Of a DNA stretch of 64,000 nucleotides, positions 18,269-27,799 are shown in pieces. Below the pieces are notes generated by a model. It made no database searches and had not been told where the DNA came from. It was given only the letters and a program-made list of their open reading frames with translations. The translations under genes were made by a program, and so were the position numbers. Within the stretch, counting starts at the first letter, position 1; the number at the start of each line of letters is the position of its first letter. This DNA comes from Hymenobacter mucosus (GTDB lineage Bacteria; Bacteroidota; Bacteroidia; Cytophagales; Hymenobacteraceae): assembly GCF_900188255.1 (NCBI RefSeq), contig NZ_FZNS01000013.1:49601-113600 (forward strand). The letters are read 5' to 3'.

Positions 18269-19231
18269 ATGGCAAACGATTCTGCGGTCTTGGTTTCTGC
18301 TAACTCATCGTCGGCACTGACCTACCTGGCCGAGCATACTTCGCGCTACGTGGAGGCCGGACTGAGTGGGGCGGCTAACACGGCCAAAGCCTACGCTGGG
18401 GATTTAAAGCGCTTCGGAAGTTGGTGCACCGAGCACGGACTGGAACCACTACCTGCGTCGGTCGATACGCTTGCTGGATTTGTGACGCACCTGGCAGAAA
18501 CGGGCAAAAAAGTATCCACCATTCAGCGCCATTGTGCGGCCCTAGCCAAAGCCCATGCTCTGCGCGGACTGGAATCACCCACGGATGACAAGAAATTTAA
18601 GGTGCTGCTGGAAGGCATTGCCCGTCTCAAAGGTGTGCGACAGAAACAAGCACCGGCTTTTACCCTCGCTAACTTCAAGCGCACGGTCAAGAGCATGGAT
18701 GATCAAACACTAGCTGGCTTGCGCGACCGGGTGATTCTGCTGCTAGGCTTTTCCGGAGCGTTTCGCCGCTCTGAACTGGCGGCGCTTAATATGGAGGACT
18801 TATTCTTTTCTGAGGAAGGCCTGATTGTCAACCTTGCGAAGAGCAAAACCAACCAGTACGGCGCGGCCGAGGAAAAAGCCATTTTCTATTCCCCAGATGT
18901 TAAGTTGTGTCCTATTCGCACGTTGCAAGCTTGGGTGCAGCGGCTCAACCGCTCTACGGGGCCCGTGTTTGTCTCCTTTCGCAAAGGCGAACGACTAACC
19001 GAGCGTCGGCTGACCGATAAGCACGTGAACTTAATTGTGCAGCGCTATTTAGGGCCAACGTTTTCCGCCCACTCCTTGCGGGCGTCCTTTGTTACCGTAG
19101 CCAAACTAGCGGGGGCTGATGATTCGGAGGTTATGAACCAAACCAAGCACAAGACCTCCGAGATGATTCGGCGCTACACCCGCCTCGATAACGTACGCCA
19201 GCACAACGCCGCCCAGAAATTGGGGCTTTAG
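18269..19231 (+). CDS. Tyrosine recombinase / site-specific integrase
   Basis: Breaks and rejoins DNA at specific sites through a tyrosine intermediate. Start 18269 gives a normal SAM-like core-binding domain (AYAGDLKRFGSWCTEHGLEP, HLAETGKKVSTIQRHCAAL); the upstream Met at 18218 lies inside the hairpin arm and is unlikely. The catalytic domain has all expected residues: Arg in GFSGAFRRSELAAL, the Lys region (NLAKSKTNQYG), HSLRASF, the TKHKTSEM His and the RRYTR tyrosine. At 320 aa it is a compact XerC/D-like or plasmid-type integrase. No transposition genes flank it. It may resolve replicon dimers, or have driven integration of the replicon that carries the Rep_3 origin; both are inferences. 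Confidence 0.9.
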   Translation: MANDSAVLVSANSSSALTYLAEHTSRYVEAGLSGAANTAKAYAGDLKRFGSWCTEHGLEPLPASVDTLAGFVTHLAETGKKVSTIQRHCAALAKAHALRGLESPTDDKKFKVLLEGIARLKGVRQKQAPAFTLANFKRTVKSMDDQTLAGLRDRVILLLGFSGAFRRSELAALNMEDLFFSEEGLIVNLAKSKTNQYGAAEEKAIFYSPDVKLCPIRTLQAWVQRLNRSTGPVFVSFRKGERLTERRLTDKHVNLIVQRYLGPTFSAHSLRASFVTVAKLAGADDSEVMNQTKHKTSEMIRRYTRLDNVRQHNAAQKLGL

Positions 19232-19584
19232 CGTATCCGATTGCATTAAGGCTTGGTAACTAAAGGTGCACTCTTGCCCCTTGAAGTAGGTCTATATCAA
19301 TCCTTACACTCTTCGTTGGGATATGATGCTAATGAAAAAACTCACTATCTGGCCCGAAAGTACTACCGGAGTAAGCGCCAGTGTATAGTAGTAGTGTCTG
19401 CCCACTTAGCAAGAAGGATGTTCTTTGCAGGCAGTAACTGCTTGTAATACAGATAATTGCCAATGGACTTCGCTTGCTGATTCAAGCTTATAAACATCAG
19501 CTACAACCTTTACTAGTCATATAGTTCTCTGTCCTTGTAGGCGTGTGGTGAGCAGAATTGCCTAGGTAATAATGTAGCCAGTTT

Positions 19585-19637
19585 AAAACAACAAACGCCA
19601 GCCGACTCTATGATAGTCGGCCGGCGTTTGTTGTTTT
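19585..19637. terminator. Strong hairpin terminator between recombinase and prolyl oligopeptidase genes
   Basis: Arms 19585-19607 and 19615-19637 pair over 23 bp with one mismatch and a 7-nt loop, ending in T-rich sequence on both strands. It lies 14 bp past the leftward prolyl oligopeptidase stop codon. The 353 bp between the recombinase and this hairpin hold only short, unconvincing reading frames. Confidence 0.85.
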
Positions 19638-19651
19638 GAGGCTTCCCGTAA

Positions 19652-21775
19652 CTAGTTAGCTTGGTAAGGCGTGAGGTTCATGTTTTGGAACATGAAAGAC
19701 CATTTGTCGGCCTGTTCGCTGATAACCTGGGCTGTAGAACGGCCGGCACCGTGCCCCGCCTTGGTTTCTACCCGAATAAGCACGGGCGCGCTACCCTGCT
19801 GGGACTCCTGAAGCTTAGAAGCAAACTTAAAGGAGTGCGCGGGCACTACCCGGTCATCGTGGTCGGCGGTAGTAACCATAGTGGCGGGGTAGTTGGCGGG
19901 CTTCAGCGCGTGGTAGGGCGAGTACTTATAGAGGTATTCGAACATCTCCTTGCTGTCCTGGGCTGTGCCGTAGTCGTAGGCCCAGCCGGCCCCGGCCGTG
20001 AACTGGTTGTAGCGCAGCATGTCCATTACGCCCACGGCGGGGAAGGCTACTTTGAACATTTCGGGGCGCTGGGCCATGGTGGCCCCCACCAGTAGGCCGC
20101 CGTTGGAGCCGCCGGAAATAGCGAGGTAGTCTTTCGACGTGTAGTTATTTTTTACCAGGTACTCGGCCGCGGCAATGTAGTCGTCGAACACATTCTGCTT
20201 CTGTAGCTTGGTACCGGCCAAGTGCCACTTCTCACCGTACTCGCCGCCGCCGCGCAAATTGGGTACGGCATAAATACCACCGTTTTCGAGCAGTACAATG
20301 GTAGAGGTGCTAAAGCCTGGCGTTACGCTGGAGTTAAAGCCGCCGTAGGCGTACATCATCGTGGGGTTCTTCCCGTTCATCACCAACCCCTTTTTGTGGG
20401 TGATAATCATGGGGATGCGCGTGCCGTCTTTTGAGGTATAAAACACCTGCTTCGATTCGTACTGGGTGGGGTCGAACTGCACGCCGGCTTTCTTATACAC
20501 CGTGGACTTGCCAGTTGCAATGTCGTACTTGAAAATGGTGGGCGGGTAGATGTAAGAGGTGAAGGTGTAGTAGGTTTCTTTTTCCTCTTTTTTAGTGCCG
20601 AAACCGCCCGCCGAGCCCACTGAAGGCAGCGCAATACTCCGCTCCTTTTTGCCGCTCATATCATACTGCTCAATAAGGGACGTGGCATCCTTCAGATAGT
20701 TCGCGAAGATTTTACCGCCCCCGGTGGTGGCGTTCAGCACGTTCTTGCTTTCCGGAATTAGGTCTTTCCAGTTGGCCGACTTGGGGTTGGCTGCATCCAC
20801 GGTTACCACCTTGCCATTGGGCGCGTTCAAGTTGGTTTGGATATAGAGCTTGCTGCCCACGTTGTCGAGCACACTTACCTCATTCTTCTCATTGTCTACC
20901 ACCTGCACAATGGGACTATTAGCCTTACTCAGATCCTGAATGTACAGCTCGTTGCCCGTGGTGGTATTGGCCCCGCTGATAACCAGGAAACGCTCGTCCT
21001 CCGTGAGGCTGGCCCCAATGTAGCGGCGCGGCGTCTTTTCCCCACCGAATACGAGCTTGTCAGTGCTTTGCTTGGTGCCAAGCTTATGGTAGTAGAGCTT
21101 ATGAATTTGTGTTTTGCCGGCCAACTGGCTGCCGGCCAGAGGTTTGTCATAGCTGCTGTAGTAGAAACCGTCGTTGCCTTTCCAGGCCAGCCCCGAAAAC
21201 TTTACGTCCTTGAGTGTGTCGCCCACAATGGTCTTGTCCGCGGCTCGCATCACAATCACCTTGCGCCAATCGGAGCCGCCTTCCGAAATCTGGTACGCAG
21301 CCAGGCTACCGTCCTTGGTGAAGTTGATGCCCGCTAGCGAGGTAGTGCCATCCTTGGAGAAGCTGTTGGGGTCAAGAAAAACCTCCGGGGCACCGTTGCC
21401 TAGTTGGCGGTACAGCACCGACTGGCTTTGCAAACCCGTATTCTTGGTGAAGTACGTGTACTTGCCTTCCTTGTAAGGCGCACCATATTTTTCATAGTTC
21501 CACAGCGTCTCCAGGCGCTTGCGGATGGTTTCACGGAAGGGAATTTGCGCCAAATAATGCTGCGTGACCTTGTTTTCCTCCTGCACCCACGACTTCGTAT
21601 CGGCGGCCTGATCGTTCTCCAGCCAGCGGTACGGGTCGGCTACCTTGGTTCCGAAGTAGGTAGTCACGGTATCTACTTTTTTGGTTTGCGGGTACGGCAG
21701 GGTCTTCAGGGGCGTTTGGGCCACAGCTTGCGCGCTTAGCACCACCATGGCCGTGGAGGCATACAGAATTCTCAT
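19652..21775 (-). CDS. Prolyl oligopeptidase, S9A family, periplasmic
   Basis: Serine peptidase that cleaves short peptides after proline. Start 21775 gives a signal peptide (MRILYASTAMVVLSAQAVAQ); the Met at 21817 would add a 14-residue tail. The N-terminal segment (VADPYRWLENDQAADTKSWV), the seven-bladed beta-propeller (about residues 75-420) and the alpha/beta-hydrolase domain are all present. The catalytic Ser is in SGGSNGGLLVGA, the Asp in DHDDRVVPAHSFKF and the His in AGHGAGRS. Length of about 707 aa is typical. It is divergent from the PhoD gene across 300 bp and closed by a strong terminator. Confidence 0.94.
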   Translation of the reverse strand: MRILYASTAMVVLSAQAVAQTPLKTLPYPQTKKVDTVTTYFGTKVADPYRWLENDQAADTKSWVQEENKVTQHYLAQIPFRETIRKRLETLWNYEKYGAPYKEGKYTYFTKNTGLQSQSVLYRQLGNGAPEVFLDPNSFSKDGTTSLAGINFTKDGSLAAYQISEGGSDWRKVIVMRAADKTIVGDTLKDVKFSGLAWKGNDGFYYSSYDKPLAGSQLAGKTQIHKLYYHKLGTKQSTDKLVFGGEKTPRRYIGASLTEDERFLVISGANTTTGNELYIQDLSKANSPIVQVVDNEKNEVSVLDNVGSKLYIQTNLNAPNGKVVTVDAANPKSANWKDLIPESKNVLNATTGGGKIFANYLKDATSLIEQYDMSGKKERSIALPSVGSAGGFGTKKEEKETYYTFTSYIYPPTIFKYDIATGKSTVYKKAGVQFDPTQYESKQVFYTSKDGTRIPMIITHKKGLVMNGKNPTMMYAYGGFNSSVTPGFSTSTIVLLENGGIYAVPNLRGGGEYGEKWHLAGTKLQKQNVFDDYIAAAEYLVKNNYTSKDYLAISGGSNGGLLVGATMAQRPEMFKVAFPAVGVMDMLRYNQFTAGAGWAYDYGTAQDSKEMFEYLYKYSPYHALKPANYPATMVTTADHDDRVVPAHSFKFASKLQESQQGSAPVLIRVETKAGHGAGRSTAQVISEQADKWSFMFQNMNLTPYQAN

Positions 21776-22082
21776 GCAGGGAAGTAAGTAAGGGTGACGT
21801 GATGAAGCACCAACCAACTTGTTGGCAGAAGCTTATTGGGTTGGCAACTAGTGAAATACTAGGTTCATGAGTTACAGAAAGGTACAACCTCGTGCCGAGG
21901 CAGCAAGGGGAAAGGCAAGCTGGGTTGCAAAAGGTTGCGTCTTACCTGCTCAAGGGAGCAGGGCGGTCAGCTTTGAGGTAGAAAGGCAGAGAAAGCCGCC
22001 GATAGCAGGCGGGCACAATTCCATAATATGCCCATAATACCCCCGTCATAGGGCCCCTCTACATTCGTGGCTGCACTCATAT

Positions 22083-23828
22083 ATGCTTCGCCCGATGAAG
22101 GATTCTGCTCTCCGCCGCCTCAACCGCCGCGCGTTTATCAAGCAAACGGCCTTGGTATCCGGCGGCATAGCCTTGTTGCCCGCTACGCTTGCTAGTTGCG
22201 ACGATGACACTGAAAATCCTGCTTACAGCGGAGACTTTGGCTTCCGCGAAGGCGTGGCCAGCTTTGATCCGTCGGCCGACGGCGTCATCATCTGGACCCG
22301 CTACACCACGGCCACGAACGAGCCCGCCCCCGCGGCCATTACCTGGGAAGTGGCCGACGACAGCCGCTTTTCCGTGGTGAAAGCTACCGGCACCCTACCA
22401 GCAACCCCTGACACAGACTTCACCGTGTGGGTGAACGTCACTGGCTTAGCGGCCAATCAGAAGTATTACTACCGCTTCCTGAACGCTCAAACCAAGGCTA
22501 CTTCCGTGACTGGCGAAACCCGTACGCTACCCGTGGCAGGGCAGGCTAGCCGCGTGACGCTGGCTGTGGTATCGTGCGCCAACTACCAAGCGGGGCTGTT
22601 CAATGTGTACGGGGCCGTGGCGGAGTCTGCCGCCGACGTTGTGGTGCACCTGGGCGACTACATCTACGAGTACGGCCAGGGGCAGTATGGTACCAGTTCG
22701 CTAACTACTTCCTTGAATCGGGCTCACCAGCCTGCTACTGAAATCCTGAGTTTATCGGACTATCGAACCCGTTACCGCCAGTATCGCAGCGACCCGCAAC
22801 TGCAACGGGCCCACCAGCTCAAACCCTTCATCTGCATTTGGGACGACCACGAGCTGACGAACGATGCCTATAAGGAGGGCGCGCAAAACCACCAGCCCGC
22901 TACCGAGGGCGACTTCCTGCAGCGCAAGCAAATTGCTACCCAAGTGTGGCACGAGTACCTGCCGGCGCGCGTAGCCAACAAGGAGAAAATCTACCGGAGC
23001 TTCGACTTTGGCGGCTTACTAAACTTGCTCATGCTTGATACGCGCTTGGCTGGCCGCGACAAACAGCTGAGCCTTGGTGACTACTACAGTAGTACCGGCA
23101 CGTTCAATGCCGTGGCATTTGGGGCAGCCTGGCAGAACCCCGGCCGCTCTATACTAGGAGCCGAGCAGCGCAACTGGCTCACGAGTCAGCTGGCTAGTAG
23201 CGGAGCCCGCTGGCAGGTGCTAGGCTCCCAAGTGCTCATGGCGAAGATGTACATTCCCGTGGAGTTGCTGGTGTTAGTAGCTCAACTGGCAAACAGCCCT
23301 ACCCCGGCCGTTCTGGCGCAGTACGCAACTATTGCGACCCAGCTAGCCACAATCAAGACCCGCCTGTTGGCCGGCGACCCTACCGTAACAGCCGCCGAGC
23401 GTGCCCGAGTGGAAACCGTGCTACCGTATAATCTGGACGCCTGGGACGGCTATCCTGCGGAACGAGAAGTGGTACTCGACGCTGCCGCTGGTAAAAAGCT
23501 TATTTCCCTGGCCGGCGACACCCACAACGCCTGGTATAGCGACCTGACTACGGTTGGAAAGCGCCGGGCTGGTGTTGAGTTTGCCTGTTCGTCCGTCTCC
23601 TCGCCTGGGTTTGAAACGTTGCTAGGTGGCGATAAGGCGGCTATTCAAGGATTTGAGCAGGCTAACCAACTGCTCATTGATGATTTGCAGTACCTCGATG
23701 CTTCCCAGCGGGGCTTTCTCGAAGTAGAATTTAGCACCAGCCAAGCTGTTGCCCGGTGGAAATACATAGCCAGCCTGGCGGTTGAATCTACTGCCACTAC
23801 GTTGGGCAAAACCGCAACCGAAGCCTAA
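22083..23828 (+). CDS. PhoD-like alkaline phosphatase, Tat-exported
   Basis: Metallophosphoesterase (PhoD family, PF09423) that releases phosphate from phosphodiesters or monoesters outside the cytoplasm. The N-terminus has a twin-arginine signal (LNRRAFIKQTALVSGGIALL) followed by ATLASC, so it may also be lipid-anchored. Residues 50-145 form the PhoD N-terminal domain. The catalytic domain shows the metal-binding segments VVSCANYQAGLF, VVHLGDYIYEYG, IWDDHELTNDAY and LAGDTHNAWY. Length 581 aa is normal. A start at Met5 (22095) is equally possible. It stands alone between divergent and convergent neighbours. Confidence 0.92.
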   Translation: MLRPMKDSALRRLNRRAFIKQTALVSGGIALLPATLASCDDDTENPAYSGDFGFREGVASFDPSADGVIIWTRYTTATNEPAPAAITWEVADDSRFSVVKATGTLPATPDTDFTVWVNVTGLAANQKYYYRFLNAQTKATSVTGETRTLPVAGQASRVTLAVVSCANYQAGLFNVYGAVAESAADVVVHLGDYIYEYGQGQYGTSSLTTSLNRAHQPATEILSLSDYRTRYRQYRSDPQLQRAHQLKPFICIWDDHELTNDAYKEGAQNHQPATEGDFLQRKQIATQVWHEYLPARVANKEKIYRSFDFGGLLNLLMLDTRLAGRDKQLSLGDYYSSTGTFNAVAFGAAWQNPGRSILGAEQRNWLTSQLASSGARWQVLGSQVLMAKMYIPVELLVLVAQLANSPTPAVLAQYATIATQLATIKTRLLAGDPTVTAAERARVETVLPYNLDAWDGYPAEREVVLDAAAGKKLISLAGDTHNAWYSDLTTVGKRRAGVEFACSSVSSPGFETLLGGDKAAIQGFEQANQLLIDDLQYLDASQRGFLEVEFSTSQAVARWKYIASLAVESTATTLGKTATEA

Positions 23829-23923
23829 TCCCGACCGGCCACGTACTGTACTCTGCTAAGCTTCTAAGGACTACGTGCCTATCTGCTTTGATACCAGAGG
23901 ATAAACCTGTTTTAGTCACAGCT

Positions 23924-24466
23924 TTACTCAGCGTTTCCTGGGGTGTGCTTGTGCTTAGAATCCGGCATTTCGCCCGTGCGCTGTAAGTAGGCAACTATCT
24001 GATCTACTAGTTGCTGTGGGGTTTCATCGATGGGTAGGTGCAGGCCATACGTGGGTTTTTCCAGAGTGGCAAACTGTGAGGCTAGCAGGTCGGGACCCAT
24101 GTAGTGATGCTGGCGCGCTTGCAGGCGGGAGCGTACCAGCTCTTCGGAGCCATCGAGAAACACCCATACTACTGGGCCGCCCGTCATGAGTTCCTGCCGG
24201 TACCATTCCTTCAAGGCCGAACAAGCCAACACCGCGCCTGCACTCTGGCTCCACTGCCGAATCCCGACGGCCAACGCTGCCAGCCAGCCCTTGCGGTCCT
24301 CATCCTGCAGTGGGGTGCCGGCCCCCATCTTGGCTACGTTGGCGGCCGAGTGAAAGTCATCGGCATCATGAAAAGGCAAGCCTATCTGCTGGGCTAGAAG
24401 CTCGCCAATGGTTGATTTGCCCGAGCCGGACACTCCCATCACAATAATTACGTGGTTGAGCTGCAT
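23924..24466 (-). CDS. gntK: Gluconokinase
   Basis: Phosphorylates gluconate to 6-phosphogluconate with ATP in the cytoplasm. The Walker A motif is GVSGSGKSTIGE near the N-terminus, followed by the GntK text LPFHDADDFHSAANVAKM and GTPLQDEDRKGWLAAL. LACSALKEWYRQEL and VFLDGSEELVRSRLQAR complete the family pattern. Length 180 aa is typical. It is divergent from gnd, whose enzyme uses its product, so gluconate would enter the same pathway as zwf and pgl. Confidence 0.94.
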   Translation of the reverse strand: MQLNHVIIVMGVSGSGKSTIGELLAQQIGLPFHDADDFHSAANVAKMGAGTPLQDEDRKGWLAALAVGIRQWSQSAGAVLACSALKEWYRQELMTGGPVVWVFLDGSEELVRSRLQARQHHYMGPDLLASQFATLEKPTYGLHLPIDETPQQLVDQIVAYLQRTGEMPDSKHKHTPGNAE

Positions 24467-24739
24467 AGGTAGGAAGAAGGAACAAGGAAGCTACCGGCGT
24501 GGCGTTCGGCAACGCCCCGTTTACTGGCCCGGAAAAAGGAAGATAACGGCCTGACATTTCAGAAACTACGAAGTGTTAGCCCGTATCCTAAGCCCACGAC
24601 GTATAACCTTATGCCCAAACTTTAAGTTGAGGTAGTGGATACTGAACAGTTGGTCCTTTGGTTGCCGCAGACCAGAAGCTGATTTTGTTTCGGTGGCCAA
24701 CACTCTGCATCTATCCTAGGTTTTACTCGAAACTACTGC

Positions 24740-26242
24740 ATGATGAGCACAACGCCGACTACCTATTCGTTTGGCATGATTGGCCTGGGCACGATGGGCC
24801 GCAACCTACTGCTAAATCTGGCCGACCATGAGTTTGCCGTTGCTGGCTATGACAAAGACGCCAGCAAGCTGACCCTGCTCTCAGAAGAAGGCGCGGGCCT
24901 GCCCGTAAAGGGCTTTGCTGACTTAGCTGATTTCGTGCACAGCCTGCAAACGCCTCGTTCCATCATGCTACTGGTGCCCGCCGGTAAAATCGTAGACAGC
25001 GTGATTGATGAGTTGCGCCCGTTGCTGGCCCCCGGCGACATCGTCATCGACGGTGGTAACTCCTATTTTACCGATACCACCCGCCGGGCCGAGGCCCTGG
25101 AGGCCGAGGGTTTCCACTTCTTCGGCATGGGCATTTCGGGCGGTGAAGAAGGAGCGCGCTTTGGCCCTAGCATGATGCCCGGCGGCGACCAGCAGGCCTA
25201 CCAAGTCATGAAGCCGATGTTTGAGGCCATTGCCGCCCAAGTGAATGGCGAGCCCTGCGTTACTTACATTGGGCCGGGAGCTGCCGGACACTTTGTGAAG
25301 ATGGTGCACAATGGCATTGAGTACGGCCTGATGCAGCTCATTGCAGAAACCTACGGAGTTCTCAAGCAGGGCCTGGGCCTCGACAACGAGGCCATCGGGC
25401 AAGTGTTTGCCCAGTGGAACGCCGGCCGTTTGCAATCCTTCCTGCTCGATATTACCAAGGATATCTTCGTCTTCCAGGCGCCCAACACCGACCACCTGCT
25501 GCTCGACGATATTCGTGACGAGGCCCGCTCCAAGGGCACTGGCAAGTGGACCTCCCAGATTGCTATGGACCTGGAAGTGCCCCTGTCTACCATTGATACG
25601 GCCGTAGCGCTGCGCAACCTATCCAAATACAAAGCACTGCGCGAAAAGCTGGCTGCCCAGTACTCGCCTACCTTGCCTACGCTGGAAGCTGATAAAGACC
25701 AGTTGTTGGCTAGCCTGGAGCAAGCCTTCTACTTCACCATGGTGATTACCTACGCGCAGGGCATGCACATGCTTTCCAAGGCCTCGCAGGAGTATTCCTA
25801 CGGGCTGCAGCTAGCCAATATTGCCCGCATCTGGCGCGGTGGCTGCATCATTCGCTCCGGCTTCCTCAACGACATTTACAACGCCTACCAGCAAGCCCCC
25901 GAATTGGAACACCTGCTGCTGGATAAGTCGGTAGCGGAACTAGTGCAGCAGGCTGTGCCTGGCGCCCGCACGGTAGTAAGCGCAGCCATTGCGGCAGGCC
26001 TGGCCGTGCCGGCTTATGCTTCCTGCGTGAGCTACTTCGATTCCTTCCGCACAGCGCGCCTACCTTCTAACCTCATTCAAGCCCAGCGCGACTACTTCGG
26101 GGCCCATACCTACGAGCTGATTGGTATGGAAGGCCTGTTTCACACCCAGTGGACGCCGACCCACGAGGACGCTAGCAACAAGCAGGACATTCATTTGGAC
26201 GAGGAAAACAAACGGGAGGAGCAAGTGCTTCCCAATAAATAG
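24740..26242 (+). CDS. gnd: 6-phosphogluconate dehydrogenase, decarboxylating
   Basis: Converts 6-phosphogluconate to ribulose 5-phosphate with release of CO2 and formation of NADPH. The Rossmann motif is GLGTMGRNLLLN; substrate and catalytic regions show DGGNSYFTDTTRR, GMGISGGEEGARFGPSMMPG and GPGAAGHFVKMVHNGIEY. RIWRGGCIIRS and RDYFGAHTYELIG lie in the C-terminal domain. The length of 500 aa is in the long form typical of the family. A Met at 24743 could also start it. zwf follows after 39 bp and pgl overlaps zwf, so the three form an operon for the oxidative pentose phosphate branch. Confidence 0.96.
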   Translation: MMSTTPTTYSFGMIGLGTMGRNLLLNLADHEFAVAGYDKDASKLTLLSEEGAGLPVKGFADLADFVHSLQTPRSIMLLVPAGKIVDSVIDELRPLLAPGDIVIDGGNSYFTDTTRRAEALEAEGFHFFGMGISGGEEGARFGPSMMPGGDQQAYQVMKPMFEAIAAQVNGEPCVTYIGPGAAGHFVKMVHNGIEYGLMQLIAETYGVLKQGLGLDNEAIGQVFAQWNAGRLQSFLLDITKDIFVFQAPNTDHLLLDDIRDEARSKGTGKWTSQIAMDLEVPLSTIDTAVALRNLSKYKALREKLAAQYSPTLPTLEADKDQLLASLEQAFYFTMVITYAQGMHMLSKASQEYSYGLQLANIARIWRGGCIIRSGFLNDIYNAYQQAPELEHLLLDKSVAELVQQAVPGARTVVSAAIAAGLAVPAYASCVSYFDSFRTARLPSNLIQAQRDYFGAHTYELIGMEGLFHTQWTPTHEDASNKQDIHLDEENKREEQVLPNK

Positions 26243-26281
26243 ATTCTTCCTCGGCCCCTTCACTTACGCGACGACCTCCGC

Positions 26282-27799
26282 ATGAGCCTTACCTCGCAAG
26301 CACAGCCTACCATCTTCGTTATATTCGGTGGCACCGGAGATTTGAATGCCCGCAAACTAGCCCCGGCGCTTTACAACCTGTTTCTGGAAGGCTGGCTGCC
26401 CGAGCAGTTTGCCATTATTGGCACTGGGCGCACGGCTCTTTCCGACGACGATTTCCGCGGCCGTATTCTGGACGGTATCAACCAGTTTTCGCGCAGTGGC
26501 AAGGCCAACGCTGAGAGCTGGAAGCCGTTTGCTGAGCACGTGGTCTACCAAGCCGCCGACGTGAAGGATGCGGCGGCCTATCAACAGTTTGACAAGCGCA
26601 TCAAGGCTTACCAGCAGGAATGGGGCACGCCCGTCAACGTCATCTACTACTTGGCGGTAGCGCCGGAGTTCTTCCCCATTATTGCCGAAAATATTGCTCA
26701 CAATGGGTTGGCGGCCGATCCGGAGCGCACGCGCATTGTTATTGAAAAGCCGTTTGGGCACGATTTGGAGTCGTCGCGGGAGCTAAACCAGTTGCTGGCC
26801 CGCAATTTTAGTGAGCAGCAGATTTACCGCATCGACCACTACTTGGGCAAGGAAACCGTGCAGAATATCATGGCTTTCCGCTTTGCCAATGCTCTGTTCG
26901 AGCCACTCTGGAACCGTAACTACATCGAGCACGTGCAAATTTCCGTGACCGAGCAGCTAGGAGTGGGCGAGCGAAGTGGGTATTACGATGGGGCCGGCGC
27001 CCTGCGCGACATGATTCAAAATCACCTGCTGCAACTCCTATGCTTGGTGGCGATGGAGCCGCCCATCAACTTCACGGCCGACGATGTGCGCAACCGCAAA
27101 GTAGATGTGCTGCGCGCCATGCGCCGGTTTTCACCCGAGGACGTGCGCGAATCAACCGTACGGGGCCAGTATGGCTCGGGCTGGATTGAGGGCCAGCAGG
27201 TGCCTGGCTACCGGGAAGAGCCCGGAGCCAACCCCACTTCCAACGCGGAAACCTTTGCGGCCGTCAAGTTTTTCGTGGACAACTGGCGCTGGCAGGGCGT
27301 GCCTTTCTACCTGCGCACTGGCAAGCGCCTGCACCGCTCGTCCTCAGTCATCACCATTCAGTTCAAGGACGTGCCCCACTGCATTTTTCCACCCGAAACG
27401 GCGGAAAACTGGCAGCAGAATCGGCTTATCATCAGCATTCAGCCCGAAATGAGTATTCGCTTGCAAGTGCAAGCTAAGCGCCCTGGCCTGGACTTGATGT
27501 TGAACACCGTAGACATGGTTTTCGACTACAAGGGTACCTATACCACGGAGGCCCCGGAAGCCTACGAAACTCTGCTGCTGGATACCATGCTAGGCGACCA
27601 AACCCTGTTCATGCGCGGCGACCAGGTAGAGGCGGCTTGGGACTTGATTATGCCCATTCTGAACGCCTGGCAGGGTAGAACCAGCCAGAGCTTCCCCAAC
27701 TACTCGGCCGATTCCTGGGGCCCTGAACTGGCCGAAGCCCTAATTGCCCGCGACGGATACCATTGGTTTACGCTACCCCTCAACAATGGCAAGAAATAA
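26282..27799 (+). CDS. zwf: Glucose-6-phosphate 1-dehydrogenase
   Basis: Oxidises glucose 6-phosphate to 6-phosphogluconolactone, making NADPH. The coenzyme-binding start is FVIFGGTGDLNARKLAPALY and the active-site signature is YRIDHYLGKETVQNIMAFRF with the catalytic His region intact. EKPFGHDLESSREL, GYYDGAGALRDMIQNHLLQL and FYLRTGKRL are all characteristic. Length 505 aa is normal. It lies between gnd and pgl in one operon; its stop codon overlaps the pgl start region. Confidence 0.96.
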   Translation: MSLTSQAQPTIFVIFGGTGDLNARKLAPALYNLFLEGWLPEQFAIIGTGRTALSDDDFRGRILDGINQFSRSGKANAESWKPFAEHVVYQAADVKDAAAYQQFDKRIKAYQQEWGTPVNVIYYLAVAPEFFPIIAENIAHNGLAADPERTRIVIEKPFGHDLESSRELNQLLARNFSEQQIYRIDHYLGKETVQNIMAFRFANALFEPLWNRNYIEHVQISVTEQLGVGERSGYYDGAGALRDMIQNHLLQLLCLVAMEPPINFTADDVRNRKVDVLRAMRRFSPEDVRESTVRGQYGSGWIEGQQVPGYREEPGANPTSNAETFAAVKFFVDNWRWQGVPFYLRTGKRLHRSSSVITIQFKDVPHCIFPPETAENWQQNRLIISIQPEMSIRLQVQAKRPGLDLMLNTVDMVFDYKGTYTTEAPEAYETLLLDTMLGDQTLFMRGDQVEAAWDLIMPILNAWQGRTSQSFPNYSADSWGPELAEALIARDGYHWFTLPLNNGKK

